Notes under the pieces: model-generated
Told to the model about the DNA's origin: nothing
The model's input: only the letters and a program-made list of their open reading frames with translations
Databases searched by the model: none
In this document: in pieces, positions 20,169 through 28,616 of the stretch
Layout: each line of letters begins with the position of its first letter
How positions within the stretch are numbered: position 1 is the first letter of the stretch
Assembly (NCBI GenBank): GCA_943787365.1
Contig: CALSMD010000006.1
Coordinates: 199,984-263,983 of the forward strand
From: an uncultured Flavobacteriaceae bacterium
GTDB taxonomy: Bacteria; Bacteroidota; Bacteroidia; Flavobacteriales; Flavobacteriaceae
Direction: 5' to 3'
DNA length: 64,000 nucleotides
Position numbers and translations under genes: made by a program

Positions 20169-21128
20169 ATGACCAAAAAACTTTTAATTTTAACTCTTGT
20201 TGTTTTTACTTTCAACTCTTGTGTTTCTTCTAAACTATACAAAGAATTAGAGGGTAAATACACGAATCTTAAAAATGACTACGACTCCTTAAACGCTGAT
20301 AGCGATAGTATTTTAAGTGATAAAAATGCACTTCAAAATCAATATGATCAATTACAAAATGAGTACGATGCAACGCTTTTGGAACGGAATCAACTTCAGC
20401 AAGATCTAACTGGGCTTCAAAAAAAACACGATGCGCTAAATGATTCTTATACAGCCTTGGAGCAAAATAGTTCTAAAGCCATTGCTGATAATGTGCAAAA
20501 AAACAGAGAACTTTTAGCACAATTAAACGCCAAAGAATTGGCCTTAGCGGCAGAAAATGATCGGCTTTTGAAGTTAGAAGCGGACATGCAAGAACGCTCG
20601 CAACGCATCGCAGAATTAGAAACTCTAATCGCTTCAAAAGACCAAGCGATGCGGGACTTAAAAGATGCGATTTCAAAAGCACTCACCGCTTTTGAAGGCA
20701 AAGGATTAACCGTTGAACAACGCGATGGAAAAGTTTATGTGTCTATGGAAAATAAATTACTTTTCAAGTCGGGTAGCTGGGCGGTTGGATCTGAAGGACG
20801 ACAGGCGATCGAGCAACTTGGAAGTGTTTTAGCGGAGAATCCTGATATTGCAGTACTCATTGAAGGTCATACCGATAATGATCCCTTTTCTAGTGGGGGA
20901 CAAATTGCTAATAACTGGGATTTATCTACCAAACGTGCCACAGCAATCGTTCAAATTTTAAATGAAAATGAAGCAATCAAACCCGAAAGTCTAACAGCAG
21001 CCGGACGTGGAGAATTTGCGCCAATTGCAACTAACGAAACAACCCAAGGCAAAGCCAAAAACAGACGTATTGAAGTGGTTTTGACGCCAAAATTAGATGA
21101 GATAACAAAGCTTTTAAATAACGATTAA
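20169..21128 (+). CDS. OmpA-family lipoprotein with coiled coil
   Basis: The protein has 319 residues. A lipoprotein signal ends at Cys18 (VFTFNSC). Residues ~25-180 are a long coiled coil rich in Leu, Glu, Gln and Lys. Residues ~195-315 form an OmpA C-terminal domain with the peptidoglycan-binding pattern VLIEGHTDNDPF, NWDLSTKRATAIVQIL and AKNRRIEVVLTP. It probably links the outer membrane to peptidoglycan. It resembles the peptidoglycan-binding lipoproteins common in Flavobacteriia; a specific role is not evident. Confidence 0.9.
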   Translation: MTKKLLILTLVVFTFNSCVSSKLYKELEGKYTNLKNDYDSLNADSDSILSDKNALQNQYDQLQNEYDATLLERNQLQQDLTGLQKKHDALNDSYTALEQNSSKAIADNVQKNRELLAQLNAKELALAAENDRLLKLEADMQERSQRIAELETLIASKDQAMRDLKDAISKALTAFEGKGLTVEQRDGKVYVSMENKLLFKSGSWAVGSEGRQAIEQLGSVLAENPDIAVLIEGHTDNDPFSSGGQIANNWDLSTKRATAIVQILNENEAIKPESLTAAGRGEFAPIATNETTQGKAKNRRIEVVLTPKLDEITKLLNND

Positions 21129-21181
21129 TTAAAAACATCTACAACTAAAAACTTGATATACAAGAAAAGGATTAAATGGTT

Positions 21182-21212
21182 GTCACACCTGGCTGCAGAA
21201 AGCAGGTGTGAC
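21182..21212. repeat. perfect 10-bp inverted repeat before the Tas-like gene
   Basis: GTCACACCTG (21182-21191) and CAGGTGTGAC (21203-21212) are exact complements around an 11-nt loop. No T-run follows on either strand, so it is not a typical terminator. It is GC-rich for this region and ends 24 bp before ATG 21237. It may be an operator or an mRNA structure. Confidence 0.6.
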
Positions 21213-21236
21213 TGTTAAAATCAATACAGTAAACAC

Positions 21237-22274
21237 ATGAAATATACTACACTTTCAGGCACGAATATCAAGGTCAGTAAAATCTGCCTCGGCTCGATGA
21301 CCTGGGGAAATCAAAACACAGAAGCTGAAGGTCATGCTCAAATGGATTATGCTTTAGAACACGGCGTTAATTTTATTGATACAGCCGAGTTGTATCCGGT
21401 GCCAGCCACTGCTGAAACTCAAGGGCGAACCAGTAAGTATATAGGTACTTGGCTCAAAAAAAATAAAACAAGAGATAAAGTCATCATTGCAAGTAAGATT
21501 GCGGGAACTGGTGACTATACAGCTCATATCAGAACAGCAGGGTTTAGTGCAGATACTATCAAAGAAGCTTTACACTTAGAACTCGCTCGCTTGCAAACAG
21601 ATTATATTGATTTATATCAATTACATTGGCCAGAACGCCACACCAATACATTTGGTGTACGCGATTTTAAACCCAGTCCAAACGATCCATGGGTCGATAA
21701 TTTTAATGAAGTTTTACACGCTTTAAAATCCTTTGTCGATGCTGGAAAAATTAGAGCAATTGGCTTGTCGAATGAAAAAGCATGGGGAGCAATGCGTTGT
21801 GCAGAAGAAGTTCGAAAAGATAATTTAATTCCGATTAGTACCACTCAAAATGCTTATTCAATGTTGAATCGAGTATTTGAAGGAGATTTAGCAGAAGTTT
21901 CTTTGAGGGAAAATATTGGACTTCTTGCTTACTCACCTTTAGCGTTTGGAGTCCTCTCTGGAAAATATATAGAGGGCACCGCTGCAGACAATGCACGTCT
22001 CAAATTATTTCCACGTTTTGCACGCTATAGCAGTGCGCAATCCACTGAAGCTACAAAACAGTATTTACAACTCGCAAAAGATTTAGGGATCAGCCTTACA
22101 ACGCTTTCTTTGGCTTTTGTCAATCAAAGACCTTTTGTAACAAGTAATATTATCGGGGCTACAACCCTGGAGCAACTAAAAGAAAACATAGAAAGTATTC
22201 ACACTGAATTATCACAGGAAACTTTAGAACGTATCGATGCAATTCATGCAGTCATCCCAAATCCAGCTCCTTAA
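21237..22274 (+). CDS. tas: aldo/keto reductase, Tas-like
   Basis: This 345-residue NADP(H)-dependent TIM-barrel oxidoreductase closely resembles the Tas group (LGSMTWGNQNTEAEGHAQMD, GVNFIDTAELYPVPATAET). The catalytic tetrad is Asp48, Tyr53, Lys87 and His130. The cofactor-binding end is seen in NIIGATTLEQLKENIES. The physiological substrate is unknown for the group. The gene is alone, preceded by a perfect inverted repeat and followed by a convergent rlmN. Confidence 0.9.
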   Translation: MKYTTLSGTNIKVSKICLGSMTWGNQNTEAEGHAQMDYALEHGVNFIDTAELYPVPATAETQGRTSKYIGTWLKKNKTRDKVIIASKIAGTGDYTAHIRTAGFSADTIKEALHLELARLQTDYIDLYQLHWPERHTNTFGVRDFKPSPNDPWVDNFNEVLHALKSFVDAGKIRAIGLSNEKAWGAMRCAEEVRKDNLIPISTTQNAYSMLNRVFEGDLAEVSLRENIGLLAYSPLAFGVLSGKYIEGTAADNARLKLFPRFARYSSAQSTEATKQYLQLAKDLGISLTTLSLAFVNQRPFVTSNIIGATTLEQLKENIESIHTELSQETLERIDAIHAVIPNPAP

Positions 22275-22275
22275 T

Positions 22276-22297
22276 AGTTTTTGAAACAAACTTTTTT
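22276..22297 (+). terminator. possible short terminator after the Tas-like gene
   Basis: AGTTT (22276-22280) pairs with AAACT (22288-22292), leading into a T6 run. The 5-bp A/T-rich stem is marginal. Confidence 0.3.
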
Positions 22298-23336
22298 AGG
22301 TCTTATTGGCGAGTTGTCCACAAGCAGCATCAATATCTTTACCTCGGGATCGGCGAACAGTAACCGTGATATTTTTTGCTTCTAACATGGAAACATACAA
22401 GTCGATTGCGGTTGTACTGGCCTGTTGAAACACGCCATCGTCAATAGGGTTGTATTCAATAAGATTGACTTTACTAGGTGCAAATTGACAAAATTTTATC
22501 AGTGCCTCAACGTCCGTTTTGGTATCGTTGATACCTTCCCAAACGACATACTCATAGGTAATAATCCGATTGGTAGCTGCATACCAATGTTGAAGTGCTT
22601 CCCTTAAATCTTTCAAAGGAAACGTTTCATTGAATGGCATAATGGAGGTGCGAATACTGTCAATAGCTGAATGGAGCGAAACCGCTAAATTAAATTTAAC
22701 CTGATCGTCTGCCATTTTTTTAATCATTTTAGGCACTCCAGAAGTGGAAACAACAATTCGTTTTGGCGACATCCCCAGCCCTTCTTTGGAGGTGATTTTA
22801 TCAATCGCTTTAAGTACATTATTATAATTCATTAACGGCTCTCCCATCCCCATAAATACGATATTGGAAAGGGGACGGTTATGGTATAATTTGCTCTGTT
22901 TATCAATTGCGACAACTTGATCGTAAATCTCATCGGGGTTAAGGTTTCGCATGCGTTTGAGACGCGAGGTTGCACAGAATTTACAGTCAAGACTACACCC
23001 TACTTGAGAGGATACACAAGCGGTGGATCGTTTGGCGGTTGGAATGAGTACCGATTCTACAATCATCCCGTCATGAAGTCGAATGCCGTTTTTGATAGTG
23101 CCATCCGTACTGCGTTGCATGGAGTCCACTTCAATATGGTTGATGCTAAAATTTTCGTCCAACATCTGACGGGTATCTTTGGACAAATTAGTCATGTCCT
23201 CGAAGTGGTGTGCACCTTTTTGCCAAAGCCACTCATAAACCTGAGTTCCTCTAAAGGCCTGATCTCCATGCGTAACAAAAAAGGCTCTTAACTCCTCTTT
23301 TGATAATGCGCGTATGTCTTTTTTAGTGGAATTCAT
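22296..23336 (-). CDS. rlmN: 23S rRNA A2503 / tRNA A37 C2-methyltransferase
   Basis: This radical-SAM enzyme (346 residues) methylates C2 of adenine 2503 in 23S rRNA and A37 in some tRNAs. The [4Fe-4S] motif CSLDCKFC (CxxxCxxC) is present, as are the N-terminal segment GDQAFRGTQVYEWLWQKG and the late FMGMGEPLMNYNNV. The catalytic cysteine near the end is in AACGQLANKT. The longest frame adds five residues (MFLFI); the start at 23336 (MNSTKKDIRAL) fits the family better. It lies 61 bp after queA, separated by queA's terminator. Confidence 0.95.
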   Translation of the reverse strand: MNSTKKDIRALSKEELRAFFVTHGDQAFRGTQVYEWLWQKGAHHFEDMTNLSKDTRQMLDENFSINHIEVDSMQRSTDGTIKNGIRLHDGMIVESVLIPTAKRSTACVSSQVGCSLDCKFCATSRLKRMRNLNPDEIYDQVVAIDKQSKLYHNRPLSNIVFMGMGEPLMNYNNVLKAIDKITSKEGLGMSPKRIVVSTSGVPKMIKKMADDQVKFNLAVSLHSAIDSIRTSIMPFNETFPLKDLREALQHWYAATNRIITYEYVVWEGINDTKTDVEALIKFCQFAPSKVNLIEYNPIDDGVFQQASTTAIDLYVSMLEAKNITVTVRRSRGKDIDAACGQLANKT

Positions 23337-23360
23337 AATGAATAAAAACAATTGATCTCT

Positions 23361-23385
23361 AAAAAAAGCCTCTTGAGGAGGCTTT
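23361..23385 (-). terminator. intrinsic terminator of queA
   Basis: On the minus strand AAAGCCTC and GAGGCTTT form an 8-bp stem with a 5-nt loop, followed by T7. It lies 13 bp after the queA stop and before the rlmN start. Confidence 0.8.
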
Positions 23386-23397
23386 CAATTTTGGAGT

Positions 23398-24447
23398 TTA
23401 TATAATCAGCATGGCATCACCATAGCTATAAAACTTATATTTTTCTTTTACCGCTTCTTCGTAGGCTCTCTTTATAAAATCATGACCTCCAAAAGCAGCA
23501 GTCATCATTAAAAGTGTTGATTTTGGTGTATGAAAATTTGTGATCATACAGTTTGCAATTGAAAAATCATACGGCGGGAAAATAAATTTATTCGTCCAAC
23601 CTTCAAATTCATTTAAGTTGCCTTTAGAAGATACCGAACTTTCAATCGTTCGCATGGCAGTAGTTCCAACGGCACAAATACGACGTTTTTCAACCAAAGC
23701 TTTATTAATCGTTGTTGCGGTTGAAGCAGGGATCTTAATTTCTTCACTGTCCATTTTATGTTTGGATAGATCTTCTACTTCAACAGAGTTAAAGGTTCCT
23801 AATCCAACGTGTAACGTGACTTCAGCAAAATTAATTCCCTTAATTTCTAAACGCTTCAATAAATGCCTAGAAAAGTGAAGCCCTGCTGTTGGCGCAGCAA
23901 CGGCACCTTCATTTTTGGCATAAATTGTTTGGTAACGCTCTTCATCTTCTGGCTCAACATCTCTGTTGATGTATTTAGGCAAAGGGGTTTGACCAAGTTC
24001 TGTTAGTTTTTTTCTAAATTCTTCATAAGAGCCGTCATACAAAAAACGAAGGGTACGCCCTCTAGAAGTTGTGTTATCGATAACCTCAGCCACTAAAGAT
24101 TCATCCTCTCCAAAATAGAGTTTATTGCCAATTCTAATTTTTCGAGCTGGATCTACTAACACATCCCACAAACGTTGTTCTGCATTGAGTTCTCTAAGAA
24201 GAAAAACTTCAATTCGAGCCCCTGTCTTTTCTTTATTTCCAAACAAACGTGCTGGGAATACTTTGGTGTCGTTCAGAATCATCACATCGTCCTCATCAAA
24301 ATAATCAATGACGTCTTTGAACATTTTATGTTCAATGGTTTGCTCTTTCCTATTAAGAACCATGAGTCGCGACTCATCTCTGTTTTCGGCTGGATATTCT
24401 GCTAATAATTCGTCTGGTAATTCAAAGTTAAAATGCGATAATTTCAT
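23398..24447 (-). CDS. queA: tRNA preQ1(34) S-adenosylmethionine ribosyltransferase-isomerase
   Basis: This 349-residue enzyme transfers the ribosyl part of SAM to preQ1-modified tRNA to make epoxyqueuosine. Signature segments are [20 protein letters not shown] (N-terminus), [47 protein letters not shown] and [17 protein letters not shown]. Length is normal. It begins after a 177-bp gap with two hairpins. The start context (ATATAGACACATGAAAT) is identical over 17 nt to that of pepP. Confidence 0.95.
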   Translation of the reverse strand: MKLSHFNFELPDELLAEYPAENRDESRLMVLNRKEQTIEHKMFKDVIDYFDEDDVMILNDTKVFPARLFGNKEKTGARIEVFLLRELNAEQRLWDVLVDPARKIRIGNKLYFGEDESLVAEVIDNTTSRGRTLRFLYDGSYEEFRKKLTELGQTPLPKYINRDVEPEDEERYQTIYAKNEGAVAAPTAGLHFSRHLLKRLEIKGINFAEVTLHVGLGTFNSVEVEDLSKHKMDSEEIKIPASTATTINKALVEKRRICAVGTTAMRTIESSVSSKGNLNEFEGWTNKFIFPPYDFSIANCMITNFHTPKSTLLMMTAAFGGHDFIKRAYEEAVKEKYKFYSYGDAMLII

Positions 24448-24484
24448 GTGTCTATATCTATTATTTTAAAAAGGTGACATGCTC

Positions 24485-24533
24485 CCTGCCGCAGGCAGGT
24501 TCATTATTAGTCATTCCCTTAGGAAACACTAAT
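24485..24533. repeat. two adjacent hairpins in the queA leader region
   Basis: The first is CCTGCC-GCA-GGCAGG (24485-24499), a GC-rich palindrome of the kind I recall as dispersed in Flavobacteriia genomes. The second is ATTAGT/ACTAAT plus TTCC/GGAA around a CTTA loop (24506-24533). Neither has a T-run suited to terminate aroA transcription. Confidence 0.55.
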
Positions 24534-24576
24534 TTTAGCATGCTCGTTTCATATATGATTTTAATATCAAGCTGCG

Positions 24577-24606
24577 AATATACGACCTCAAAATAGGCGT
24601 TGTCAA
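24577..24606 (-). promoter_or_regulatory. possible queA promoter of the TTGACA/TATATT type
   Basis: On the minus strand TTGACA (24601-24606), an 18-bp spacer and TATATT (24577-24582) resemble a sigma70 promoter of other phyla rather than the Bacteroidota type. If active, queA would have a ~120-nt leader that contains both hairpins. Confidence 0.3.
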
Positions 24607-24624
24607 GTATTTGATCCTTTATTT

Positions 24625-25851
24625 TTAGGAATTGGAGATATTGAACCCTAATTGTTTTAAATTATCCCAGAAATCTGGAAAGGATTTTGAAACGACTTCG
24701 GCCTCATTTATAGAAAATGAGGTTTTAAGTGCTAAGGGCGCAAATGCCATCGCCATTCGATGATCGTTATAGGTTGCTACAACTGCACCAGAGCTCAAGG
24801 GTTTGGGTTCTGAGAGCTGTAAACTGTCATCGGTAATTTCAATGGATGTTCCGAATTTATAGATCTCATTTTTCAAGGCCTCTAAACGGTCGGTTTCTTT
24901 AATTTTCAAGGTGTGTAAACCAATAAGATTACACTTTATTTGAAGCCCTAAACAGCTTACCACAATAGTTTGTGCAATATCCGGCGCATTGGCTAAATCT
25001 AAATCTAAGCTTTCTGGCAAGTTGTTATTAATTTTTGTGATGTTGATTTTAGATCCTTCAAAGATTGTTTGAACGCCTAAGTGAGTATAAATTTCTTGCA
25101 AAACCGAATCGCCTTGTAAACTCTCTTTTTTATACGTGCTTAAATTAATTTGAGTCCCCACTGGACTTAAAGCTACAATACTATAAAAATAGGATGCCGA
25201 CGACCAATCTGATTCTACAACAACCGTTTTTGAAACGGTTTCTAAATAGGGTTTCACCTGTATCACTTGACCTTCAAAGCTGGTTTCAACGCCGAGTTGC
25301 TCTAATAATGAAAGGGTCATTTTGATGTAAGGAATCGAAGTTATTTTACCTTCAAGGTGTAATGTCAATCCATTTTTTAGTTTGGTCGCCATCAGTAACA
25401 ATGCGGAAATATACTGACTACTCACATTCGCTTTCATTCGGACTTCGTCCTTGAGTAGCATTTTTCCAGTAATTCGTAAGGGGGGATAGCCTTCCTCTTT
25501 ATCATATTCTATGTCTGCTCCTAAAGCTCTTAGAGTGTCCACTAAAATTTTAATTGGACGTTCTTGCATTCTTTGCGATCCTGTCAGCAAGGTTGTCTTT
25601 CCTTCTAAAGTGGCAAAATAGGCGGTCAAAAAACGCATGGCGGTTCCGGCGTGGTGGATATCGACTAGAGGCGCTTCGGAATCTAATGCTTTGAGCATAT
25701 ATTGACTGTCATCTGAATTGGAGACGTTTTGAATCTCCAAATTTTTAAACAATGCTTTTAGCAATAAGAGCCGGTTGGACTCGCTTTTAGACCCTGTAAT
25801 CGTAATATCGGTACTTGGGTTTAGGGTTGAATTTTGAAGGAAAAGATGCAA
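24625..25851 (-). CDS. aroA: 3-phosphoshikimate 1-carboxyvinyltransferase (EPSP synthase)
   Basis: This 408-residue enzyme joins phosphoenolpyruvate to shikimate 3-phosphate, the sixth step of the chorismate pathway. Motifs are ITGSKSESNRLLLLKAL (substrate Lys/Ser/Arg), HAGTAMRFLTAY, GSQRMQERP, ESDWSSASYFYS and YNDHRMAMAFAPLAL. It is slightly shorter than the ~427 residues of many bacterial forms, as is common in Flavobacteriia. It starts 3 bp after the mazG-like stop and is probably translated from the same mRNA. Confidence 0.96.
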   Translation of the reverse strand: MHLFLQNSTLNPSTDITITGSKSESNRLLLLKALFKNLEIQNVSNSDDSQYMLKALDSEAPLVDIHHAGTAMRFLTAYFATLEGKTTLLTGSQRMQERPIKILVDTLRALGADIEYDKEEGYPPLRITGKMLLKDEVRMKANVSSQYISALLLMATKLKNGLTLHLEGKITSIPYIKMTLSLLEQLGVETSFEGQVIQVKPYLETVSKTVVVESDWSSASYFYSIVALSPVGTQINLSTYKKESLQGDSVLQEIYTHLGVQTIFEGSKINITKINNNLPESLDLDLANAPDIAQTIVVSCLGLQIKCNLIGLHTLKIKETDRLEALKNEIYKFGTSIEITDDSLQLSEPKPLSSGAVVATYNDHRMAMAFAPLALKTSFSINEAEVVSKSFPDFWDNLKQLGFNISNS

Positions 25852-25854
25852 AAT

Positions 25855-26181
25855 TTATTTTAGTTTTTCGTTGCTATGATGACGGTTGTGATCCCGTTTG
25901 GTTTTTAGCGCTAACTTTTTATCAAAAGCGTCTTGCAAATTTACACCAGTTTGATTGGCTAAACAAAGAACAACGAATAAAACATCGGCTAATTCTTCAC
26001 CAAGGTCTTTATTTTTGTCGCTTTCTTTTTCACTTTGTTCGCCATAACGTCTTGAAATAATACGAGCCACTTCGCCCACTTCTTCTGTAAGTTGCGCCAT
26101 ATTAGTGAGTTCGTTAAAATAGCGAACACCATGTGCGTTAATCCAATTATCGACGGTTTTTTGTGCGTTTTGAAGGTTCAT
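25855..26181 (-). CDS. MazG-like nucleotide pyrophosphohydrolase
   Basis: The protein has 108 residues, a single all-alpha NTP-PPase domain. The metal-binding pattern is EEVGEVARII and, further on, GEELADVLFVVLCLANQTG (ExxE...ExxD). Such enzymes hydrolyse NTPs or dNTPs to monophosphates and may clear abnormal nucleotides. It is followed immediately by aroA and preceded at 91 bp by dtd. The function in chorismate metabolism, if any, is not implied by this neighbour. Confidence 0.88.
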   Translation of the reverse strand: MNLQNAQKTVDNWINAHGVRYFNELTNMAQLTEEVGEVARIISRRYGEQSEKESDKNKDLGEELADVLFVVLCLANQTGVNLQDAFDKKLALKTKRDHNRHHSNEKLK

Positions 26182-26272
26182 TTTATGAGAAAATTATTGA
26201 ACTACTAAACTAGTCAATGTTGAAAAGAAATCAAATTATATTCACTAAAATAACGGCATCAAAAACAACTCC

Positions 26273-26725
26273 TTATTCTTTGGCTTTTGAATCGATAATA
26301 ATTGTTACAGGGCCATCATTTAAAAGTGCGACTTTCATATCCGCACCAAACGCACCTGTTTGGATGGGTTGTCCTAAATCATTTTCAAATTGACGCACAA
26401 ATTGCTCGTACAACGGTTTTGCAATTGCGGGTTTGGCAGCTTTGATATAACTTGGGCGGTTGCCTTTTTTTGTTTGTGCATACAGCGTAAACTGGCTCAC
26501 CACAATCGCCGATCCATTGCTGTCCTTCAGAGAGGTGTTCATAAGACCATCGGCATCATTAAAAATACGGAGATTGGTTAGTTTATTGCTTAGCCAACGA
26601 ATATCTTCGAGTGTATCGGAATCCGTAACCCCTAAAAGTACTACCAAGCCCGAAGCGATTTCCGCGACTTTCTTACCCTCAATGGTTACGCTTGCTTCTG
26701 ATACTCTTTGAATGACTGCTCTCAT
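26273..26725 (-). CDS. dtd: D-aminoacyl-tRNA deacylase
   Basis: This 150-residue enzyme hydrolyses D-aminoacyl-tRNA and so recycles mischarged tRNA. Family motifs are MRAVIQRVSEASVTIEGK, VVSQFTLYAQTKKGNRPSY (SQFTL active-site loop) and NDGPVTIIIDS (cross-subunit GPVT motif). The length is standard. Its start codon overlaps the rsgA stop (ATGA), so the two are translationally coupled. Confidence 0.96.
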   Translation of the reverse strand: MRAVIQRVSEASVTIEGKKVAEIASGLVVLLGVTDSDTLEDIRWLSNKLTNLRIFNDADGLMNTSLKDSNGSAIVVSQFTLYAQTKKGNRPSYIKAAKPAIAKPLYEQFVRQFENDLGQPIQTGAFGADMKVALLNDGPVTIIIDSKAKE

Positions 26726-27672
26726 TTTGGCTCGTAGTTATCCGTTCGGTAATGTTCGTCATCCCCTTCCAAAATTTGTGTGTAACTTTTGTAGCGCGAG
26801 GCCGCTATTTGGTTATTTTCGAGGGCTAATTTAACCGCACATTGGGGTTCGTGTAAATGCAGACAGTTATTAAATTTACAGGATTGTTTTAAAGCAAACA
26901 ACTCTGGAAAATAATGATCGACTTCAGCGGGTTCCATATCCACAACACCAAATCCTTTGATACCCGGGGTATCAATGATTCGAGCATCAAAGCTCAAATC
27001 AAACATTTCTGCAAAGGTTGTGGTGTGCTGTCCTTGTTTGTGCTGATCTGAAATTTCTTTTGTTTTTATATTCAATCCAGGTTCAATGGCATTGACTAAG
27101 GTCGATTTTCCAACGCCTGAATGTCCCGCAAACATGCTAGATTTTCCGGTCATTAAGGTTTTTACGGCTTCAATATTCTCACCTGTTTTAGCAGAAATAC
27201 TCAAACATTGGTAGCCTATACCTTCATAGAGTGCTGATAATTCTTGAACGATTTTTTGAGTGGGTTCATCATTAACATCAACCTTATTAAAGAGTAAAAT
27301 AGCTTTTATAGCATAGGCTTCGGTGGTTGCTAAAAAACGATCGATAAAGCTTGTAAATGTAGGGGGGTTATCAATTGTGATTAACAAAAACACTTGATCA
27401 ATATTACTCGCAATAATATGGGTCTGTTTAGAAAGGTTGACTGATTTCCGAACGATATAATTAGTCCGAGGGTGAATCGTTGTAATGACCCCTGTTTCAG
27501 TATTGTTACTTGTTTCTAAATCAAAATCTACACGATCTCCAACGGCTAATGGGTTGGTACTTTTAATTCCTTTGATACGGAATTTACCTTTGATACGGCA
27601 CTCATAGAACACTCCTTCTTGAGATTTAACAGAGTACCAACTCCCTGTAGATTTATAGACAGTTCCTATCAT
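26722..27672 (-). CDS. rsgA: ribosome small-subunit-dependent GTPase A
   Basis: This circularly permuted GTPase (316 residues) helps the late maturation of the 30S subunit. The order is OB fold (MIGTVYKSTGSWYSV), G4 (LLFNKVDV), G1 (GHSGVGKSTLVNAI), G3 (DTPGIKGF) and a C-terminal zinc-binding domain (CKFNNCLHLHEPQC). The longest frame adds 24 residues without family similarity; MIGTVYKSTGSWY at 27672 is the usual start. It is coupled by a 4-bp overlap to dtd. Confidence 0.96.
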   Translation of the reverse strand: MIGTVYKSTGSWYSVKSQEGVFYECRIKGKFRIKGIKSTNPLAVGDRVDFDLETSNNTETGVITTIHPRTNYIVRKSVNLSKQTHIIASNIDQVFLLITIDNPPTFTSFIDRFLATTEAYAIKAILLFNKVDVNDEPTQKIVQELSALYEGIGYQCLSISAKTGENIEAVKTLMTGKSSMFAGHSGVGKSTLVNAIEPGLNIKTKEISDQHKQGQHTTTFAEMFDLSFDARIIDTPGIKGFGVVDMEPAEVDHYFPELFALKQSCKFNNCLHLHEPQCAVKLALENNQIAASRYKSYTQILEGDDEHYRTDNYEPK

Positions 27673-27728
27673 TAGTGTGTTTAAATATATAGACAAAGAA
27701 ACACATTTCTTTTTAATATATTTTGTTC

Positions 27729-27736
27729 TATCTTTG
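27729..27736 (+). promoter_or_regulatory. -7 box (TATCTTTG) for the following secreted protein
   Basis: TATCTTTG fits TAnnTTTG and lies 21 bp before ATG 27758. A clear TTG at -33 is missing. Confidence 0.5.
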
Positions 27737-27757
27737 AAATCCAATTTAACTTAAGAT

Positions 27758-28564
27758 ATGAAAAAAATTACACTGTTTGTTTTGTTACTTACTGTAACAC
27801 TACAATTTACTAAGGCGCAAGAGGTTGTTACAAATGAATCTATTATTCAAATGAAAGAATTAGGTTTTGATGAAACCATAATTTTGAGTAAGATCAACTC
27901 TTCAGATGTTGATTTTGACTCTTCCATTTCTGCATTGTCAAAATTAAAAGAATCTGGCGTATCTTCCGAGGTGATTGCCTTGGTTATGCAAAAAGCTCAG
28001 TTTAGCACAAAATCCAAAACAGGGATTTATTATTTAGGAGATGACGATACGCTTAAACCAATCTTGGCTTCTGTTTTTTCGGGAACAAACCAAAATGCAG
28101 CTGCACAACAATTAGTTTCTGGATTGATTAACGCGAAGGTAAAATCGCAGTTGCCAAAAAGAACTTCTAATAATGTGATTAGTTCAAGGTCTCCAGAATT
28201 TACATTTATTTTTGATCCCGATACAGGGGCTGATAATATGCAAAACTTCCAAGGTAAACAACCCGGATTGTTTAATTGGTGGTTTCGAGTTGCATCCTCT
28301 CCGAATGAGTTTGTATTGGTTAAAATGAGAGTAAAAAAGTCAAAAAACTTAAGAGAAGTGATTACTTCAAAATCAAATATGTTTACAAGCAGTAATGGAA
28401 TCGATCCAAAAGCATCCCTTCCATTTACGATTGAAACTATCGGAAATAACAAATTTACGGTAGTTCCTGAAAGTTTAGAGCCTGGTGAATATTGTTTTAT
28501 TTACCAAGGAAATGTCCCTCAAGGGCGTACAAATCAGTCTGTATTTGATTTTTCTATCAAATAA
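27758..28564 (+). CDS. secreted protein of unknown function
   Basis: The protein has 268 residues and a signal peptide ending near FTKAQ. Residues ~24-75 have two helical UBA-like repeats (ESIIQMKELGFDETIILSKI; LSKLKESGVSSEVIALVM). A beta-rich C-terminal domain ends in LEPGEYCFIYQGNVPQGRTN. I do not recognise a characterised family. It has its own promoter, divergent from rsgA, and ends at a strong bidirectional terminator. Confidence 0.65.
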   Translation: MKKITLFVLLLTVTLQFTKAQEVVTNESIIQMKELGFDETIILSKINSSDVDFDSSISALSKLKESGVSSEVIALVMQKAQFSTKSKTGIYYLGDDDTLKPILASVFSGTNQNAAAQQLVSGLINAKVKSQLPKRTSNNVISSRSPEFTFIFDPDTGADNMQNFQGKQPGLFNWWFRVASSPNEFVLVKMRVKKSKNLREVITSKSNMFTSSNGIDPKASLPFTIETIGNNKFTVVPESLEPGEYCFIYQGNVPQGRTNQSVFDFSIK

Positions 28565-28581
28565 CAGAACAATAGTCTTAT

Positions 28582-28613
28582 AAAAAAAGCCTCGCAATGC
28601 GAGGCTTTTTTTT
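28582..28613. terminator. strong bidirectional intrinsic terminator
   Basis: GCCTCGC and GCGAGGC form a perfect GC-rich stem with an AAT loop, flanked by A7 and T8. It serves the secreted-protein gene and the convergent Phe/Tyr operon, whose last stop is at 28617. Confidence 0.9.
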
Positions 28614-28616
28614 GTT

